From: Arthrospira sp. PCC 9108
GTDB taxonomy: Bacteria; Cyanobacteriota; Cyanobacteriia; Cyanobacteriales; Microcoleaceae
NCBI GenBank assembly: GCA_016745315.1
Contig: CP066886.1
Location: forward strand, 4,154,501-4,218,500
DNA length: 64,000 bases
Reading direction: 5' to 3'
The notes beneath the pieces are model-generated. The model had not been told where the DNA came from. It saw only the letters and a program-made list of their open reading frames with translations, and searched no databases. A program made the translations under genes and the position numbers. Below, piece by piece: positions 9,060-20,737 of the stretch (positions within the stretch are counted from its first letter, which is position 1; each line of letters begins with the position of its first letter).

Positions 9060-12000
9060 TAAGGTAGGGTGCGTCAGGCCTACCATATATCGATAATTAT
9101 CGGATTCTACCATACCCCGGCTATATGAATCCCACCCGAATAATTTTCGCCAGAGACCCCCATCTCATATCATCGTGCGATCGCCTCCCGTAGCCTCCCG
9201 TAGGGTGGTAGGGTGGTAGGGTGCGGTAGGGTGCGGTAGGGTGCGGTAGGGTGCGGTAGGGTGCGTCAGAACCAGGCTATATAAATCCCAGGGGATAATT
9301 CCGTGCTGACGCACCATAGAGGCTATATAAATCCCAGGGGATAATTCCGTGCTCACGCACCATAGAGGCTATATAAATCCCAGGGGATAATTCCGTGCTC
9401 ACGCACCATAGAGGCTATATAAATCCCAGGGGATAATTCCGTGCTCACGCACCATAGAGGCTATATAAATCCCAGGGGATAATTCCGTGCTACCTGTTCA
9501 ATTATCGGGTATGGTGCGTCAGAAATGAATGTTCCGGTGTTGATTTTAATTCTCGGAGTCTGACGCACCCTACTGATGGACGCTTTAAATCAATGCTCCG
9601 GTCTTGATTTCAATGATGGTGCGATCGCCTCCCGTAGCCTCCCGTAGGGTGGTAGGGTGGTAGGGTGCGGTAGGGTGCGGTAGGGTGCGATCGCCTCCCG
9701 TAGGGTGCGTCAGAACCAGGCTATATAAATCCCAGGGGATAATTCCGTGCTGACGCACCATAGAGGCTATATAAATCCCAGGGGATAATTCCGTGCTGAC
9801 GCACCATAGAGGCTATATAAATCCCAGGGGATAATTCCGTGCTCACGCACCATAGAGGCTATATAAATCCCAGGGGATAATTCCGTGCTCACGCACCATA
9901 GAGGCTATATAAATCCCAGGGGATAATTCCGTGCTCACGCACCATAGAGGCTATATAAATCCCAGGGGATAATTCCGTGCTACCTGTTCAATTATCGGGT
10001 ATGGTGCGTCAGAAATGAATGTTCCGGTGTTGATTTTAATTCTCGGAGTCTGACGCACCCTACTGATGGACCTTTAAATCAATGCTCCGGTCTTGATTTC
10101 AATGATGGTGCGATCGCCTCCCGTAGCCTCCCGTAGGGTGGTAGGGTGGTAGGGTGCGGTAGGGTGCGGTAGGGTGCGATCGCCTCCCGTAGGGTGCGTC
10201 AGAACCAGGCTATATAAATCCCAGGGGATAATTCCGTGCTGACGCACCATAGAGGCTATATAAATCCCAGGGGATAATTCCGTGCTGACGCACCATAGAG
10301 GCTATATAAATCCCAGGGGATAATTCCGTGCTCACGCACCATAGAGGCTATATAAATCCCAGGGGATAATTCCGTGCTCACGCACCATAGAGGCTATATA
10401 AATCCCAGGGGATAATTCCGTGCTCACGCACCATAGAGGCTATATAAATCCCAGGGGATAATTCCGTGCTACCTGTTCAATTATCGGGTATGGTGCGTCA
10501 GAAATGAATGTTCCGGTGTTGATTTTAATTCTCGGAGTCTGACGCACCCTACTGATGGACCTTTAAATCAATGCTCCGGTCTTGATTTCAATGATGGTGC
10601 GATCGCCTCCCGTAGCCTCCCGTAGGGTGGTAGGGTGGTAGGGTGCGGTAGGGTGCGGTAGGGTGCGGTAGGGTGCGGTAGGGTGCGGTAGGGTGCGTCA
10701 GAACCAGGCTATATAAATCCCAGGGGATAATTCCGTGCTCACGCACCATAGAGGCTATATAAATCCCAGGGGATAATTCCGTGCTGACGCACCATAGAGG
10801 CTATATAAATCCCAGGGGATAATTCCGTGCTCACGCACCATAGAGGCTATATAAATCCCAGGGGATAATTCCGTGCTCACGCACCATAGAGGCTATATAA
10901 ATCCCAGGGGATAATTCCGTGCTACCTGTTCAATTATCGGGTATGGTGCGTCAGAAATGAATGTTCCGGTGTTGATTTTAATTCTCGGAGTCTGACGCAC
11001 CCTACTGATGGACGCTTTAAATCAATGCTCCGGTCTTGATTTCAATGATGGTGCGATCGCCTCCCGTAGCCTCCCGTAGGGTGGTAGGGTGGTAGGGTGC
11101 GGTAGGGTGCGGTAGGGTGCGATCGCCTCCCGTAGGGTGCGTCAGAACCAGGCTATATAAATCCCAGGGGATAATTCCGTGCTGACGCACCATAGAGGCT
11201 ATATAAATCCCAGGGGATAATTCCGTGCTCACGCACCATAGAGGCTATATAAATCCCAGGGGATAATTCCGTGCTCACGCACCATAGAGGCTATATAAAT
11301 CCCAGGGGATAATTCCGTGCTCACGCACCATAGAGGCTATATAAATCCCAGGGGATAATTCCGTGCTCACGCACCATAGAGGCTATATAAATCCCAGGGG
11401 ATAGTTTGGTGCTACCTGTTCAATTATCGGGTATGGTGCGTCAGAAATGAATGCTCCGGTGTTGATTTTAATTCTCGGAGTCTGACGCACCCTACTGATG
11501 GATCTTTAAATCAATGCTCCGGTCTTGATTTCAATGATGGTGCGATCGCCTCCCGTAGCCTCCCGTAGCCTCCCGTAGGGTGGTAGGGTGGTAGGGTGCG
11601 GTAGGGTGCGGTAGGGTGCGGTAGGGTGCGGTAGGGTGCGTCAGAACCAGGCTATATAAATCCCAGGGGATAATTCCGTGCTGACGCACCATAGAGGCTA
11701 TATAAATCCCAGGGGATAATTCCGTGCTGACGCACCATAGAGGCTATATAAATCCCAGGGGATAATTCCGTGCTCACGCACCATAGAGGCTATATAAATC
11801 CCAGGGGATAATTCCGTGCTGACGCACCATAGAGGCTATATAAATCCCAGGGGATAATTCCGTGCTCACGCACCATAGAGGCTATATAAATCCCAGGGGA
11901 TAGTTTGGTGCTACCTGTTCAATTATCGGGTATGGTGCGTCAGAAATGAATGCTCCGGTGTTGATTTTAATTCTCGGAGTCTGACGCACCCTACTGATGG

Positions 12001-15000
12001 ATCTTTAAATCAATGCTCCGGTCTTGATTTCAATGATGGTGCGATCGCCTCCCGTAGCCTCCCGTAGCCTCCCGTAGGGTGGTAGGGTGGTAGGGTGCGG
12101 TAGGGTGCGGTAGGGTGCGGTAGGGTGCGGTAGGGTGCGTCAGAACCAGGCTATATAAATCCCAGGGGATAATTCCGTGCTGACGCACCATAGAGGCTAT
12201 ATAAATCCCAGGGGATAATTCCGTGCTGACGCACCATAGAGGCTATATAAATCCCAGGGGATAATTCCGTGCTCACGCACCATAGAGGCTATATAAATCC
12301 CAGGGGATAGTTTGGTGCTACCTGTTCAATTATCGGGTATGGTGCGTCAGAAATGAATGCTCCGGTGTTGATTTTAATTCTCGGAGTCTGACGCACCCTA
12401 CTGATGGATCTTTAAATCAATGCTCCGGTCTTGATTTCAATGATGGTGCGATCGCCTCCCGTAGCCTCCCGTAGGGTGGTAGGGTGGTAGGGTGCGGTAG
12501 GGTGCAGGTAGGGTGCGATCGCCTCCCGTAGGGTGCGGTAGGGTGCGTCAGAACCAGGCTATATAAATCCCAGGGGATAATTCCGTGCTGACGCACCATA
12601 GAGGCTATATAAATCCCAGGGGATAATTCCGTGCTGACGCACCATAGAGGCTATATAAATCCCAGGGGATAATTCCGTGCTGACGCACCATAGAGGCTAT
12701 ATAAATCCCAGGGGATAATTCCGTGCTGACGCACCATAGAGGCTATATAAATCCCAGGGGATAATTCCGTGCTGACGCACCATAGAGGCTATATAAATCC
12801 CAGGGGATAGTTTGGTGCTACCTGTTCAATTATCGGGTATGGTGCGTCAGAAATGAATGCTCCGGTGTTGATTTTAATTCTCGGAGTCTGACGCACCCTA
12901 CTGATGGACCTTTAAATCAATGCTCCGGTCTTGATTTCAATGATGGTGCGATCGCCTCCCGTAGGGTGCGTCAGAACCAGGCTATATAAATCCCAGGGGA
13001 TAATTCCGTGCTGACGCACCATAGAGGCTATATAAATCCCAGGGGATAATTCCGTGCTCACGCACCATAGAGGCTATATAAATCCCAGGGGATAATTCCG
13101 TGCTCACGCACCATAGAGGCTATATAAATCCCAGGGGATAATTCCGTGCTCACGCACCATAGAGGCTATATAAATCCCAGGGGATAATTCCGTGCTCACG
13201 CACCATAGAGGCTATATAAATCCCAGGGGATAATTCCGTGCTCACGCACCATAGAGGCTATATAAATCCCAGGGGATAGTTTGGTGCTACCTGTTCAATT
13301 ATCGGGTATGGTGCGTCAGAAATGAATGCTCCGGTGTTGATTTTAATTCTCGGAGTCTGACGCACCCTACTGATGGATCTTTAAATCAATGCTCCGGTCT
13401 TGATTTCAATGATGGTGCGATCGCCTCCCGTAGCCTCCCGTAGGGTGGTAGGGTGGTAGGGGTGCGGTAGGGTGCGGTAGGGTGCGGTAGGGTGCGGTAG
13501 GGTGCGTCAGAACCAGGCTATATAAATCCCAGGGGATAATTCCGTGCTGACGCACCATAGAGGCTATATAAATCCCAGGGGATAATTCCGTGCTGACGCA
13601 CCATAGAGGCTATATAAATCCCAGGGGATAATTCCGTGCTCACGCACCATAGAGGCTATATAAATCCCAGGGGATAATTCCGTGCTGACGCACCATAGAG
13701 GCTATATAAATCCCAGGGGATAATTCCGTGCTCACGCACCATAGAGGCTATATAAATCCCAGGGGATAGTTTGGTGCTACCTGTTCAATTATCGGGTATG
13801 GTGCGTCAGAAATGAATGCTCCGGTGTTGATTTTAATTCTCGGAGTCTGACGCACCCTACTGATGGATCTTTAAATCAATGCTCCGGTCTTGATTTCAAT
13901 GATGGTGCGATCGCCTCCCGTAGCCTCCCGTAGCCTCCCGTAGGGTGGTAGGGTGGTAGGGTGGTAGGGTGCGATCGCCTCCCGTAGGGTGCGGTAGGGT
14001 GCGTCAGAACCAGGCTATATAAATCCCAGGGGATAATTCCGTGCTGACGCACCATAGAGGCTATATAAATCCCAGGGGATAATTCCGTGCTGACGCACCA
14101 TAGAGGCTATATAAATCCCAGGGGATAATTCCGTGCTGACGCACCATAGAGGCTATATAAATCCCAGGGGATAATTCCGTGCTCACGCACCATAGAGGCT
14201 ATATAAATCCCAGGGGATAATTCCGTGCTCACGCACCATAGAGGCTATATAAATCCCAGGGGATAATTCCGTGCTCACGCACCATAGAGGCTATATAAAT
14301 CCCAGGGGATAATTCCGTGCTACCTGTTCAATTATCGGGTATGGTGCGTCAGAAATGAATGTTCCGGTGTTGATTTTAATTCTCGGAGTCTGACGCACCC
14401 TACTGATGGACCTTTAAATCAATGCTCCGGTCTTGATTTCAATGATGGTGCGATCGCCTCCCGTAGCCTCCCGTAGCCTCCCGTAGGGTGGTAGGGTGGT
14501 AGGGTGCGGTAGGGTGCGGTAGGGTGCGATCGCCTCCCGTAGGGTGCGTCAGAACCAGGCTATATAAATCCCAGGGGATAATTCCGTGCTGACGCACCAT
14601 AGAGGCTATATAAATCCCAGGGGATAATTCCGTGCTCACGCACCATAGAGGCTATATAAATCCCAGGGGATAATTCCGTGCTCACGCACCATAGAGGCTA
14701 TATAAATCCCAGGGGATAATTCCGTGCTCACGCACCATAGAGGCTATATAAATCCCAGGGGATAATTCCGTGCTCACGCACCATAGAGGCTATATAAATC
14801 CCAGGGGATAATTCCGTGCTACCTGTTCAATTATCGGGTATGGTGCGTCAGAAATGAATGCTCCGGTGTTGATTTTAATTCTCGGAGTCTGACGCACCCT
14901 ACTGATGGATCTTTAAATCAATGCTCCGGTCTTGATTTCAATGATGGTGCGATCGCCTCCCGTAGCCTCCCGTAGGGTGGTAGGGTGGTAGGGTGCGGTA

Positions 15001-17509
15001 GGGTGCGGTAGGGTGCGATCGCCTCCCGTAGGGTGCGTCAGAACCAGGCTATATAAATCCCAGGGGATAATTCCGTGCTGACGCACCATAGAGGCTATAT
15101 AAATCCCAGGGGATAATTCCGTGCTCACGCACCATAGAGGCTATATAAATCCCAGGGGATAATTCCGTGCTCACGCACCATAGAGGCTATATAAATCCCA
15201 GGGGATAATTCCGTGCTCACGCACCATAGAGGCTATATAAATCCCAGGGGATAATTCCGTGCTCACGCACCATAGAGGCTATATAAATCCCAGGGGATAG
15301 TTTGGTGCTACCTGTTCAATTATCGGGTATGGTGCGTCAGAAATGAATGCTCCGGTGTTGATTTTAATTCTCGGAGTCTGACGCACCCTACTGATGGATC
15401 TTTAAATCAATGCTCCGGTCTTGATTTCAATGATGGTGCGATCGCCTCCCGTAGCCTCCCGTAGCCTCCCGTAGGGTGGTAGGGTGGTAGGGTGCGGTAG
15501 GGTGCGATCGCCTCCCGTAGGGTGCGTCAGAACCAGGCTATATAAATCCCAGGGGATAATTCCGTGCTGACGCACCATAGAGGCTATATAAATCCCAGGG
15601 GATAATTCCCTCCTGACGCACCATAGAGGCTATATAAATCCCAGGGGATAATTCCGTGCTCACGCACCATAGAGGCTATATAAATCCCAGGGGATAATTC
15701 CGTGCTCACGCACCATAGAGGCTATATAAATCCCAGGGGATAATTCCGTGCTACCTGTTCAATTATCGGGTATGGTGCGTCAGAAATGAATGTTCCGGTG
15801 TTGATTTTAATTCTCGGAGTCTGACGCACCCTACTGATGGACGCTTTAAATCAATGCTCCGGTCTTGATTTCAATGATGGTGCGATCGCCTCCCGTAGCC
15901 TCCCGTAGGGTGGTAGGGTGGTAGGGTGCGGTAGGGTGCGGTAGGGTGCGTCAGAACCAGGCTATATAAATCCCAGGGGATAATTCCGTGCTGACGCACC
16001 ATAGAGGCTATATAAATCCCAGGGGATAATTCCCTCCTGACGCACCATAGAGGCTATATAAATCCCAGGGGATAATTCCGTGCTCACGCACCATAGAGGC
16101 TATATAAATCCCAGGGGATAATTCCGTGCTCACGCACCATAGAGGCTATATAAATCCCAGGGGATAATTCCGTGCTCACGCACCATAGAGGCTATATAAA
16201 TCCCAGGGGATAATTCCGTGCTACCTGTTCAATTATCGGGTATGGTGCGTCAGAAATGAATGTTCCGGTGTTGATTTTAATTCTCGGAGTCTGACGCACC
16301 CTACTGATGGATCTTTAAATCAATGCTCCGGTCTTGATTTCAATGATGGTGCGATCGCCTCCCGTAGCCTCCCGTAGGGTGGTAGGGTGGTAGGGTGCGG
16401 TAGGGTGCGGTAGGGTGCGGTAGGGTGCGGTAGGGTGCGTCAGAACCAGGCTATATAAATCCCAGGGGATAATTCCGTGCTGACGCACCATAGAGGCTAT
16501 ATAAATCCCAGGGGATAATTCCGTGCTGACGCACCATAGAGGCTATATAAATCCCAGGGGATAATTCCGTGCTCACGCACCATAGAGGCTATATAAATCC
16601 CAGGGGATAATTCCGTGCTGACGCACCATAGAGGCTATATAAATCCCAGGGGATAATTCCGTGCTCACGCACCATAGAGGCTATATAAATCCCAGGGGAT
16701 AGTTTGGTGCTACCTGTTCAATTATCGGGTATGGTGCGTCAGAAATGAATGCTCCGGTGTTGATTTTAATTCTCGGAGTCTGACGCACCCTACTGATGGA
16801 TCTTTAAATCAATGCTCCGGTCTTGATTTCAATGATGGTGCGATCGCCTCCCGTAGCCTCCCGTAGCCTCCCGTAGGGTGGTAGGGTGGTAGGGTGCGGT
16901 AGGGTGCGATCGCCTCCCGTAGGGTGCGTCAGAACCAGGCTATATAAATCCCAGGGGATAATTCCGTGCTGACGCACCATAGAGGCTATATAAATCCCAG
17001 GGGATAATTCCGTGCTGACGCACCATAGAGGCTATATAAATCCCAGGGGATAATTCCGTGCTGACGCACCATAGAGGCTATATAAATCCCAGGGGATAAT
17101 TCCGTGCTGACGCACCATAGAGGCTATATAAATCCCAGGGGATAATTCCGTGCTGACGCACCATAGAGGCTATATAAATCCCAGGGGATAGTTTGGTGCT
17201 ACCTGTTCAATTATCGGGTATGGTGCGTCAGAAATGAATGCTCCGGTGTTGATTTTAATTCTCGGAGTCTGACGCACCCTACTGATGGACCTTTAAATCA
17301 ATGCTCCGGTCTTGATTTCAATGATGGTGCGATCGCCTCCCGTAGGGTGCGTCAGAACCAGGCTATATAAATCCCAGGGGATAATTCCGTGCTCACGCAC
17401 CATAGAGGCTATATAAATCCCAGGGGATAATTCCGTGCTGACGCACCATAGAGGCTATATAAATCCCAGGGGATAATTCCCTCCTGACGCACCATAGAGG
17501 CTATATTGA
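9060..17509. repeat. 8.4-kb higher-order tandem repeat array (satellite-like)
   Basis: The stretch is one head-to-tail array without a credible gene. The smallest module is 46 bp, running from GAGGCTATATAAATCCCAGG to CACGCACCATA; I count about 102 full copies. They are grouped in 17 higher-order units plus a partial one, with 5,6,6,5,6,6,4,6,7,6,7,6,6,5,6,6,6 and 3+ copies per unit. Each unit opens with a HIP1 block (GTGCGATCGCCTCCCGTAG, then GGTAGGGTGC decamers). It closes with a module containing CTACCTGTTCAATTATCGGG and the inverted pair GGTGCGTCAGA...TCTGACGCACC. The CTACCTGTTC anchors lie at 9490, 9980, 10469, 10922, 11412, 11911, 12318, 12818, 13287, 13777, 14320, 14819, 15308, 15751, 16221, 16710 and 17199. 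The array lies between the 3' end of dxs and the 5' end of the DUF3086 gene. Degenerate copies occur at 9067-9160; the last copy is cut at the dxs stop codon. Confidence 0.97.
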
Positions 17510-19426
17510 TTATTTGGAAGTGCTGACTGTTGAGGGTTCTTTGGTCAAGAACAATTCCCGGATTTGTTCAGCAATTTGGGAACTTGTCAGACCCAGATCA
17601 ACTTTAGATTGATCAGGTGTAGCATGATCCACCAATTGGTCAGGAATGCCGAACCGCTTAACAGGTACTAAAACATCATGATCTAGTAGTGCTTCGGCTA
17701 CTGCGGAACCAAAACCTCCCATGATGCAACCTTCTTCGAGGGTGACGACTTTACCGATTTTTTGGGCTAAGGGTACAATCAGCTCTGTGTCTAGGGGTTT
17801 GACAAATCTGGCATTAACCACAGTTGCATCAATGCCGTGTTCACTGAGAATCTCAGCTACCTGCATAGCGCTGTGAACCATTGTGCCATAGCCGAGTAGT
17901 AGGATATCATCACCTTGGCGGAGGATTTCACCTTTACCGATCGCAATAGGTTCCCAGCCTTCTTCCATAAGGGGAACCCCATGACCGGAACCACGGGGGT
18001 AGCGCATAGCGATCGCCCCAGAATTGTGATTAATACCAGTTACCAGCATTCGCTGTAATTCGGCTTCATCTTTAGGAGCCATAATGGTCATATTGGGGAG
18101 ACAGCGCAGATAAGCGATATCATACATTCCCTGGTGAGTGGGACCATCTACCCCAACAATACCGGCGCGGTCCAAACAGAAGAAAACCGGCAACTTTTGG
18201 ATACAGACATCATGGATAATCTGATCATAGGCTCGTTGTAGGAAAGTCGAGTAAATCGCCACCACCGGACGCATTCCCTCACAGGCTAAACCCGCCGCCA
18301 GAGTAACCGCGTGTTGTTCAGCAATACCCACATCAATATATTGTTGGGGGAGTTTAGCTTGTAGTTTATCCAAACCTGTGCCTGTTGCCATGGCGGCGGT
18401 GATACCCAAAATTTTAGGGTTATCTTCGGCCAGCTTAATTAAGGTATCTGCAAATACTTTAGAATAACTGGGAGGCTTGGGTTTGTTGGAGGGAATAGCT
18501 TTCCCGGTGGCGAGGTTAAAGGGTGATTGAGCGTGATAGCCTACTTGGTCTTTTTCAGCGATCGCATAACCCTTACCCTTAACTGTCGAGACATGAACCA
18601 TAACCGGGCCTTTAATTTCATGGGCTTGTTGGAAAGTCTCGATCAAATCCTCCAAGTTGTGACCATCCACAGGTCCGATATAGGTAAAACCCAACTCCTC
18701 AATAATAGCCCCCAATTTCGGCACAGCTAACCGTTTCATCCCTTCTTTAAGGCGTTCCATCTCCGGGGTAAAATTCTCACCGACAAAGGGAATTTGTTTA
18801 AACTGTTCCCGCAGATTATCTTTCAAAAATTGCACCGGCGGGCTCAGGCGCATTTTATTCAAATAACGGGGAATCGCGCCCACATTGGGGGAAATCGACA
18901 TTTCGTTATCATTGAGAACCACCATCAAATTAGTGTTAGGTAGATGACCCGCGTGGTTAATAGCTTCCAAAGCCATCCCCCCTGTCATCGCCCCATCACC
19001 AATAATTGCCACCACCTTATAGTTATCGCCCTGCATATCCCTAGCCAAAGCCATCCCCAAGGCGGCTGAGATGCTTGTAGAGGCGTGTCCGGCTCCAAAA
19101 TGGTCAAAACGACTCTCGCACCGTTTTAGGTAGCCTGCGACCCCATCTTTTTGGCGCAGAGTATTAAAATTGTTGTAGCGTCCAGTAATCATTTTATGGG
19201 GATAGGCTTGGTGTCCGACATCCCAAATGACTTTATCTCGGTCTAGGTCTAGGGTTTGGTAAAGTCCTAGGGTTAGTTCGACCACTCCCAAACCTGGTCC
19301 CAAATGACCTCCAGTAGCTGCTACGGTTTCTAGGTGCTTTTCACGGATTTGTTGAGCCACTTCTTCCAATTCATGGATAGACAAACCGTGGAGTTGATTG
19401 GGATGGGTCAGTTCACTTAGATGCAT
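17510..19426 (-). CDS. dxs: 1-deoxy-D-xylulose-5-phosphate synthase
   Basis: The 638-residue protein shows the features of Dxs: HQAYPHKMITGR near the N-terminus, the thiamine-diphosphate motif GDGAMTGGMALEA with the downstream NDNEMSISPNVG, and the transketolase-like DVGIAEQHAVTLAAGLA and DRAGIVGVDGPTHQG. It condenses pyruvate and glyceraldehyde-3-phosphate, the first step of the MEP isoprenoid pathway that feeds carotenoids, chlorophyll tails and quinones. The length is typical. The stop codon lies inside the degenerating edge of the repeat array, so any transcript reading past it would enter thousands of bases of repeat. Confidence 0.98.
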   Translation of the reverse strand: MHLSELTHPNQLHGLSIHELEEVAQQIREKHLETVAATGGHLGPGLGVVELTLGLYQTLDLDRDKVIWDVGHQAYPHKMITGRYNNFNTLRQKDGVAGYLKRCESRFDHFGAGHASTSISAALGMALARDMQGDNYKVVAIIGDGAMTGGMALEAINHAGHLPNTNLMVVLNDNEMSISPNVGAIPRYLNKMRLSPPVQFLKDNLREQFKQIPFVGENFTPEMERLKEGMKRLAVPKLGAIIEELGFTYIGPVDGHNLEDLIETFQQAHEIKGPVMVHVSTVKGKGYAIAEKDQVGYHAQSPFNLATGKAIPSNKPKPPSYSKVFADTLIKLAEDNPKILGITAAMATGTGLDKLQAKLPQQYIDVGIAEQHAVTLAAGLACEGMRPVVAIYSTFLQRAYDQIIHDVCIQKLPVFFCLDRAGIVGVDGPTHQGMYDIAYLRCLPNMTIMAPKDEAELQRMLVTGINHNSGAIAMRYPRGSGHGVPLMEEGWEPIAIGKGEILRQGDDILLLGYGTMVHSAMQVAEILSEHGIDATVVNARFVKPLDTELIVPLAQKIGKVVTLEEGCIMGGFGSAVAEALLDHDVLVPVKRFGIPDQLVDHATPDQSKVDLGLTSSQIAEQIRELFLTKEPSTVSTSK

Positions 19427-19539
19427 AGTTGAAAATACTGATCCTAAAAATAAATTAACAATCGGACTTGTCTGAACATGATAGCCCAGTCTTGACGTTG
19501 ATGCTGAACTTTAGTAGTAGTCGGGGGGGGTTATGGGGA

Positions 19540-19581
19540 CTGGTGCAAATAGAGTCCCGCGCGGGAACCCACCCACACCAG
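19540..19581. promoter_or_regulatory. Nested inverted repeat upstream of dxs
   Basis: A perfect 12-base palindrome TCCCGCGCGGGA (19555-19566) sits inside a wider inverted pair CTGGTG...CACCAG (19540-19581), about 115 bases upstream of the dxs start. A G-rich tract lies just to its left. It could be an operator or a hairpin for either flanking gene. No factor is identified. Confidence 0.35.
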
Positions 19582-19674
19582 CGGTGAGAGTAGGGGGGAT
19601 GGTTTTTGGCTCGGTAATTTTTTCGGCTTAAATGCTGTTAGTATGGCTGTGGAGTCATTGCCAGGGAAACCACC

Positions 19675-20568
19675 TCACCCTAAGCCTTTCCCAGAAGCTG
19701 AGGGAGTTTCTGTATCGATCGCCAATTCTTGATGAGTTTGTGGCTCGCCAACAGGCATATTTTCGATTTCCCAGACTTTCAGGAGAATCAGATATTCATA
19801 AAAGGCTTGTAGAGTACACCAGGCGAGTCCAGGCTGACCGTCGAGGAAGCCTCCCAGGATAAAATACATATAGACAAACCGGATTAGGGGTCGAAATGGT
19901 AGACGCAGGGATAAATCTTTCAAGGCGTGTCGCCTTTCGACCTCTGTTTTCCCCCAAAATAGGTGATTCCAGTTTACTGTACCCGATCGCAATTGTTTGA
20001 CTGTCTCGTGGGCTTCATCTGTAGAATAACGGTTGTGCTTTTCTATCCATCGTGCCATGCCTTTACTGTTGGTATAGTGAGGATAGGTTTCTTTGAGGAA
20101 GCTGGTAGGACCGTCACAGACTTCTCTCTCGGTGTGACCATAATCGGTAAACCAGACGCGCTGCTTATCAAATAGACGCATCTGATAGCGGGGGTATTGG
20201 GTGCTGCGGCGAATCCAGCGCCCCATAAACATGACCCTTTCCGCTGCATAATAACCTATATAGCCGTCGGTATTTTGGGTTTGCTGTTGACACTCGGCGA
20301 ATAGTTCGGGGGTCATGCGTTCATCGGATTCGAGAATATAGACCCACTGATATTTAGTGGTTACTTCCTGCAGCATCCAAGTCCGTTGGCGACCGTGACT
20401 TTCAAACTTATGTTGAAGTACGCGGACGGGGTACTGTTGAGCAATTTCTACGGTGCGATCGCTACTAAAGGAATCGACTACAATTATATCATCACATTGA
20501 CTGGCTGACTCAATGCAGGCGGCAATATCAATTTCATCATTGCAAGTCAGAATATATATCGAAAACAT
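19675..20568 (-). CDS. Glycosyltransferase family 2 (WaaE-like)
   Basis: The 297-residue protein starts with the GT-A fold typical of family 2: FSIYILTCNDEIDIAACIES, then DDIIVVDSFSSDRTVEIA and the metal-binding region ESDERM. The rest resembles WaaE/LPS core-type glycosyltransferases (YYAAERVMFMGRWIRRS, HYTNSKGMARWIEKHNRYS). It probably adds a sugar to a cell-envelope or extracellular polysaccharide at the inner membrane. ATG at 20568 puts the fold at the very N-terminus; an in-frame ATG at 20679 would add 37 residues unlike the family. The neighbours hpsJ and an RfaE2-like enzyme fit a polysaccharide context. Confidence 0.88.
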   Translation of the reverse strand: MFSIYILTCNDEIDIAACIESASQCDDIIVVDSFSSDRTVEIAQQYPVRVLQHKFESHGRQRTWMLQEVTTKYQWVYILESDERMTPELFAECQQQTQNTDGYIGYYAAERVMFMGRWIRRSTQYPRYQMRLFDKQRVWFTDYGHTEREVCDGPTSFLKETYPHYTNSKGMARWIEKHNRYSTDEAHETVKQLRSGTVNWNHLFWGKTEVERRHALKDLSLRLPFRPLIRFVYMYFILGGFLDGQPGLAWCTLQAFYEYLILLKVWEIENMPVGEPQTHQELAIDTETPSASGKGLG

Positions 20569-20737
20569 TAGCTTCAGTGTTTTAGGGATATAAATTGGCA
20601 AAAAAAAGGAATATTTGATGCACCATAAATTTCGCTCATCGGTGAGACAAAAAAGGTGGCTCCATGCAGTTAAATACACCTAGGATTGGGTTTAATTTAC
20701 ATCCTTTGGAGCCATAATTATCTCGCGGTCAGCTATT

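Noticed and set aside
9165..15128. Recurrent minus-strand frames of 60-71 codons inside the giant array (MSTELSPGIYIASMVRQHG type)
   Set aside because: They are translations of the 46-bp repeat. The period is not a multiple of three, each frame ends after a few copies, and there are no ribosome binding sites.
9060..17509. The giant array as a CRISPR locus
   Set aside because: Monomers are directly adjacent without unique spacers, and the units contain fixed head and tail modules.
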